DNA of 64,000 bases from Peribacillus deserti (GTDB lineage: Bacteria > Bacillota > Bacilli > Bacillales > DSM-1321). Below the pieces are notes generated by a model that did no database searches, had not been told where the DNA came from, and saw only the letters and a program-made list of their open reading frames with translations. The DNA lies in contig NZ_JAFBFI010000002.1 in NCBI RefSeq assembly GCF_016909175.1, forward strand, positions 248,001 to 312,000, in the 5' to 3' direction. The position numbers and the translations under genes were made by a program. Below, in pieces: positions 61,582 to 64,000 of this stretch. The stretch's first letter is position 1. Each line of letters begins with the position of its first letter.

Positions 61582-62601
61582 TTAAACCGGCTCACCCGTC
61601 ATAAATTGCTGGCTCTCTGTTTCGAATGCATTTTCCTCAATTTCAAAGCCAAGATCCCGGATGAGCTGGTAATCTTCTTCTCCTGCTTGTCCGCGTGTTG
61701 TTAGGTAATCTCCAACAAAGATAGAGTTCGCGATAAAGAGTCCAAGATTTTGCAATGATTTAAGATTATATTCACGGCCGCCTGAAATGCGGATTTCTTT
61801 TGTAGGATTCACAAAGCGGAATAAGGCTAGTATTTTCAGGCATTTTAATGGATTCAATTCATCAAGAGCTTCAAGCTTTGTTCCTTTGATCGGATGCAGA
61901 AAATTAACAGGGATGGAGTCTGCATCCAGTTCTTTGAGTGCAAAGGCCATCTCTACAATATCATCCTCAGTCTCACCCATCCCGCAGATTACGCCTGAGC
62001 AAGGGGACATTCCTGAATTTTTTACCGCTTCTATCGTTTGTATTCTCTCATCATAATCGTGTGTTGTTGTAATGTTCGAGTGATGTTTCGCACTTGTATT
62101 GATATTGTGGTTAAAACGGTCGACGCCTGATTCTTTTAATCGCACAGCCTGCTCTTCATTAACCAGCCCCATGCATGCACATATTTTGATCGAATCAACG
62201 TCTCTTTTAATCTCCTCCACGGCCGAAATGACTGTATCCACTTCCTTATTGGTCGGCTTTCTTCCGCTGAGAACTATGCAGTATGTACCAATTTTATTCT
62301 TCTTTGCTTCCTTCGCCCCTTCAACGATTGTTTGTTTGCTAATCAGCGGATATTTTTCAATAACTGCCTTGGAATTGATTGACTGGGAGCAGTATCCGCA
62401 ATTTTCCGGGCATAGCCCGCTTTTTGCATTCACGATCAAATTTAATTTCACTTTTTTTCCGTAAAAGTGCTTCCTGATTCTGTAGGCCCCATTTACCAGG
62501 GCTAAAATATCTTCATCAGGTATCTGCAAAATGTGTTTTGCTTCTGTTTTACTTACATAATATCCACTTACTACTTTGTCGGCTAATTCAGTCCAGTTCA
62601 T
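61582..62601 (-). CDS. bioB: Biotin synthase
   Basis: A 339-aa radical-SAM enzyme. The 4Fe-4S cluster motif is [11 protein letters not shown] (C-x3-C-x2-C); other conserved parts are [36 protein letters not shown] and [10 protein letters not shown] with the Arg of the 2Fe-2S site. It inserts sulfur into dethiobiotin. I chose the ATG at 62601 ([13 protein letters not shown]), with AGGAGGG 6 nt upstream. No other bio gene is in the window. A BirA-type inverted repeat overlaps the promoter at 62620-62647, so biotin should repress it. The upstream gene is tetR, in the same direction but with its own terminator. Confidence 0.96.
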   Translation of the reverse strand: MNWTELADKVVSGYYVSKTEAKHILQIPDEDILALVNGAYRIRKHFYGKKVKLNLIVNAKSGLCPENCGYCSQSINSKAVIEKYPLISKQTIVEGAKEAKKNKIGTYCIVLSGRKPTNKEVDTVISAVEEIKRDVDSIKICACMGLVNEEQAVRLKESGVDRFNHNINTSAKHHSNITTTHDYDERIQTIEAVKNSGMSPCSGVICGMGETEDDIVEMAFALKELDADSIPVNFLHPIKGTKLEALDELNPLKCLKILALFRFVNPTKEIRISGGREYNLKSLQNLGLFIANSIFVGDYLTTRGQAGEEDYQLIRDLGFEIEENAFETESQQFMTGEPV

Positions 62602-62619
62602 TTGTATCCCTCCTAAATA

Positions 62620-62647
62620 TGTAAACCTATTTAATAAAAGGTTTACA
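62620..62647. promoter_or_regulatory. BirA-type biotin operator upstream of bioB
   Basis: TGTAAACC (62620-62627) and GGTTTACA (62640-62647) form a perfect inverted repeat with a 12-nt AT-rich spacer. This is the arrangement of BirA-bound biotin operators (GTWAAC half sites 14-15 nt apart). Confidence 0.85.
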
Positions 62648-62652
62648 CAAAA

Positions 62653-62682
62653 ATTATATAATAATAAATTATTCATTTACAA
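62653..62682 (-). promoter_or_regulatory. Promoter of bioB
   Basis: On the minus strand: TTGTAA (62677-62682), 18-nt spacer, TATAAT (62653-62658), with the operator covering the expected transcription start. Confidence 0.65.
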
Positions 62683-62703
62683 ATACATTTTCAGAAAAAA
62701 CAA

Positions 62704-62727
62704 AAAACTTCCGGAGGGAAGTTTTAG
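62704..62727 (-). terminator. Terminator of the tetR gene at 62733
   Basis: Perfect 9-bp arms 62704-62712 and 62717-62725 (AAAACTTCC/GGAAGTTTT) with a T-rich tail on the minus strand. Confidence 0.75.
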
Positions 62728-62732
62728 ACTCG

Positions 62733-63320
62733 TTATCTAGATATTTCTCTACAGAAAGCTGAACATAGGAACCGCGCTTCTCTTTCATAGGGCACTTTAT
62801 TGTTCATATACAATCTAATATTTAGTCCATTGATAATGTCAAATAAGCTGGATGCTAAAAGTGAAGGATCCTCATCCTTTATTTCGTTATTGTTTACAGC
62901 ATCTTTAAATACAGACGTTAGAGCTTGCAAAATGCAATGTAACATCTCTTGGAATTTTTGTGTAAGTTCACTTTTGATCGTTTCAGGAGGAAAGAAAATA
63001 ATTCTTTTCCAAAAAAGACAGGCCGTCCGGTGGTTACATGCATTCCCTGTAACTGCCAGCGTAATTTCACAAACTCTTTCTTTTAATGGAAGCCCCTTTG
63101 TTTTCACTATTATTTCTTCCAGAAAATTGGTATAAAATTTTGCAAGGAAATCAAAGACCGATAGAAATATATCTGCCTTGTTTGAATAATAGGATTCTAA
63201 CATCGACATGGTCAGGCCGATATCCTTAGCTATTTCCCTCATGCTAGTCGACTCAAAGCCTTTTAGTGCAAAGTGTTCAAGGGCCGTTTCCTTGATCAAC
63301 AGAGCAGTTGATGTATTCAT
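62733..63320 (-). CDS. TetR-family regulator
   Basis: A 195-aa regulator with a normal helix-turn-helix at residues 25-50 (SMREIAKDIGLTMSMLESYY SNKADIF) and a C-terminal ligand domain rich in aromatic and Cys residues (ACNHRTACLFWKRIIFF). It lies downstream of an SDR gene on the same strand, 103 nt away, and may control it. The ATG at 63320 follows a GAAGGGGATAG ribosome site. The target operator was not found. Confidence 0.9.
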   Translation of the reverse strand: MNTSTALLIKETALEHFALKGFESTSMREIAKDIGLTMSMLESYYSNKADIFLSVFDFLAKFYTNFLEEIIVKTKGLPLKERVCEITLAVTGNACNHRTACLFWKRIIFFPPETIKSELTQKFQEMLHCILQALTSVFKDAVNNNEIKDEDPSLLASSLFDIINGLNIRLYMNNKVPYEREARFLCSAFCREISR

Positions 63321-63423
63321 TTACTATCCCCTTCATGCCTAAACTCAAATGGCAGTTTATTAAAAATTCACCCAGCCTTTTTCCAGGAACCTGCAGCTTG
63401 CTTGACTAGTCCAGAATAATCTT

Positions 63424-64000
63424 TTATCGCTTAAACCCGCCCTCAGAGTGGATAATTTGTCCGGTAATCCATTCGGCTTCATCACTGGCTAAAAAAGATA
63501 TGAGGTTGGCTGCATCCTTTGGTTCGCCAAGCCTGCCCATAGGAAATCGGGATGATAGGTGTTTCTTATCTTCTGCATTCATCCAGCCTGTATCCGTTGG
63601 CCCAGGATTTATGGCGTTTACAGTAATGCCTTTATGTGCTACTGCTGCTGCGAGAGTATAAGTCAGGGTTTCTACTGCTCCTTTTGTAATAGCATAAGAG
63701 AGCTCATCCGTCATGGGACCTAATGACTGTCCAGATGATAGATTAATAATTCTGCCGCTACTCGTATTCTTAAATCGTTTGATAAATTCCAGAGATAGCA
63801 ATGTGGTAGCCCGGACATTCATTTGGTAGTGTGAATCAAGAGTTGAGTGTGAAAGAGTTTCGTAGCTGTCGCTGTTTGAGTAGCACGCATTATTTACTAA
63901 TATATGTGGATTTCCAAGTTGGTTTTGTACTTCATCTAAGAGTTTTATGGGAGACAATGGGTCAGTAAGATCTAGTTCCTGCCTGTAACATTTGATGCCC
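63424..64000 (-). CDS. Short-chain dehydrogenase/reductase, 5' end outside window
   Basis: The frame is open through the right edge of the window, so the real start and most of the cofactor motif lie beyond 64000; the TTG at 63957 is not the start. Visible parts are HILVNNACYSNSD, RIINLSSGQSLG, the active site YAITKGA and C-terminal ITGQIIHSEGGFKR, a classical SDR with the usual Ser-Tyr-Lys triad. About 192 residues are present. Ending 103 nt before tetR on the same strand, it may be the gene that regulator controls. Confidence 0.85.
   Translation of the reverse strand, partial: GIKCYRQELDLTDPLSPIKLLDEVQNQLGNPHILVNNACYSNSDSYETLSHSTLDSHYQMNVRATTLLSLEFIKRFKNTSSGRIINLSSGQSLGPMTDELSYAITKGAVETLTYTLAAAVAHKGITVNAINPGPTDTGWMNAEDKKHLSSRFPMGRLGEPKDAANLISFLASDEAEWITGQIIHSEGGFKR

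Noticed and set aside
1-64000. CRISPR arrays, rRNA or tRNA genes
   Set aside because: No regularly spaced direct repeats with unique spacers, no cloverleaf with CCA end and no rRNA sequence were seen; the only tandem repeats (61240-61469) have no spacers.

Overview
The window looks like a chromosomal segment of a low-GC, spore-forming Bacillaceae bacterium. The evidence is AGGAGG-type ribosome binding sites throughout, a phoD-tatA-tatC cassette, a CotA-type laccase, a DUF4025 (YozQ-like) protein, manganese catalase, a Gln-rich coat-like protein, MprF, OpuA and a YtcI-like acyl-CoA synthetase. I cannot name the genus from sequence alone. No rRNA, tRNA, CRISPR array or complete insertion sequence was seen.

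Left part (1-5.6 kb): the end of phoD, then tatA and tatC with a hairpin between them. Next come a TIR-like (PF10137-type) protein with a GAF-like C-terminus and a translationally coupled 59-aa protein, a CotA-family multicopper oxidase and a DUF421 membrane protein. Accessory stretch (5.6-13.4 kb): a primase-helicase gene (AEP plus DECH helicase, TOTE-like) broken by one frameshift, a divergent small-gene cluster (54-aa ORF, DUF6155, zinc-ribbon/UPF0175-like protein, unknown proteins), a frameshifted VOC gene, about 1.6 kb of nearly gene-free AT-rich DNA and a small HEIGH-motif protein. This is the most defence-like and decayed part of the window.

13.4-22.4 kb holds a purine permease with a divergent LysR regulator, a threonine synthase-like enzyme, a broken zinc-ribbon gene, small proteins, manganese catalase, a WalR-box-controlled NlpC/P60 hydrolase and a secreted serine hydrolase. 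22.8-39.5 kb is one long minus-strand catabolic region. kynU on one side and kynA-kynB on the other (tryptophan to anthranilate) flank two acyl-CoA operons. Each operon is preceded by the same 20-bp palindrome, and the operon nearest kynU ends in a TetR repressor gene that probably reads both sites. The acyl-CoA genes encode a CoA ligase, two acyl-CoA dehydrogenases, three SDRs, a PaaG-like isomerase/hydratase, a 3-hydroxyacyl-CoA dehydrogenase, a thioesterase, an APH-fold kinase, a ComB-like phosphatase and a quinone oxidoreductase, but no thiolase.

39.5-64 kb is mainly housekeeping and transport: a BI-1 protein, a PPOX flavoprotein, a 51-aa Cys/Arg-rich protein, an IS1182 remnant, a LysE exporter, an amino acid permease, a YdbM-like dehydrogenase, a DHA2 efflux pump, mnmH, a YraQ/ArsP-type permease, a phosphodiesterase, a coat-like protein, opuA (with fused permease and binding protein), mprF, an acyl-CoA synthetase, a repeat-containing intergenic region, a lone bioB with a BirA-type operator, a TetR gene and an SDR cut by the window edge.
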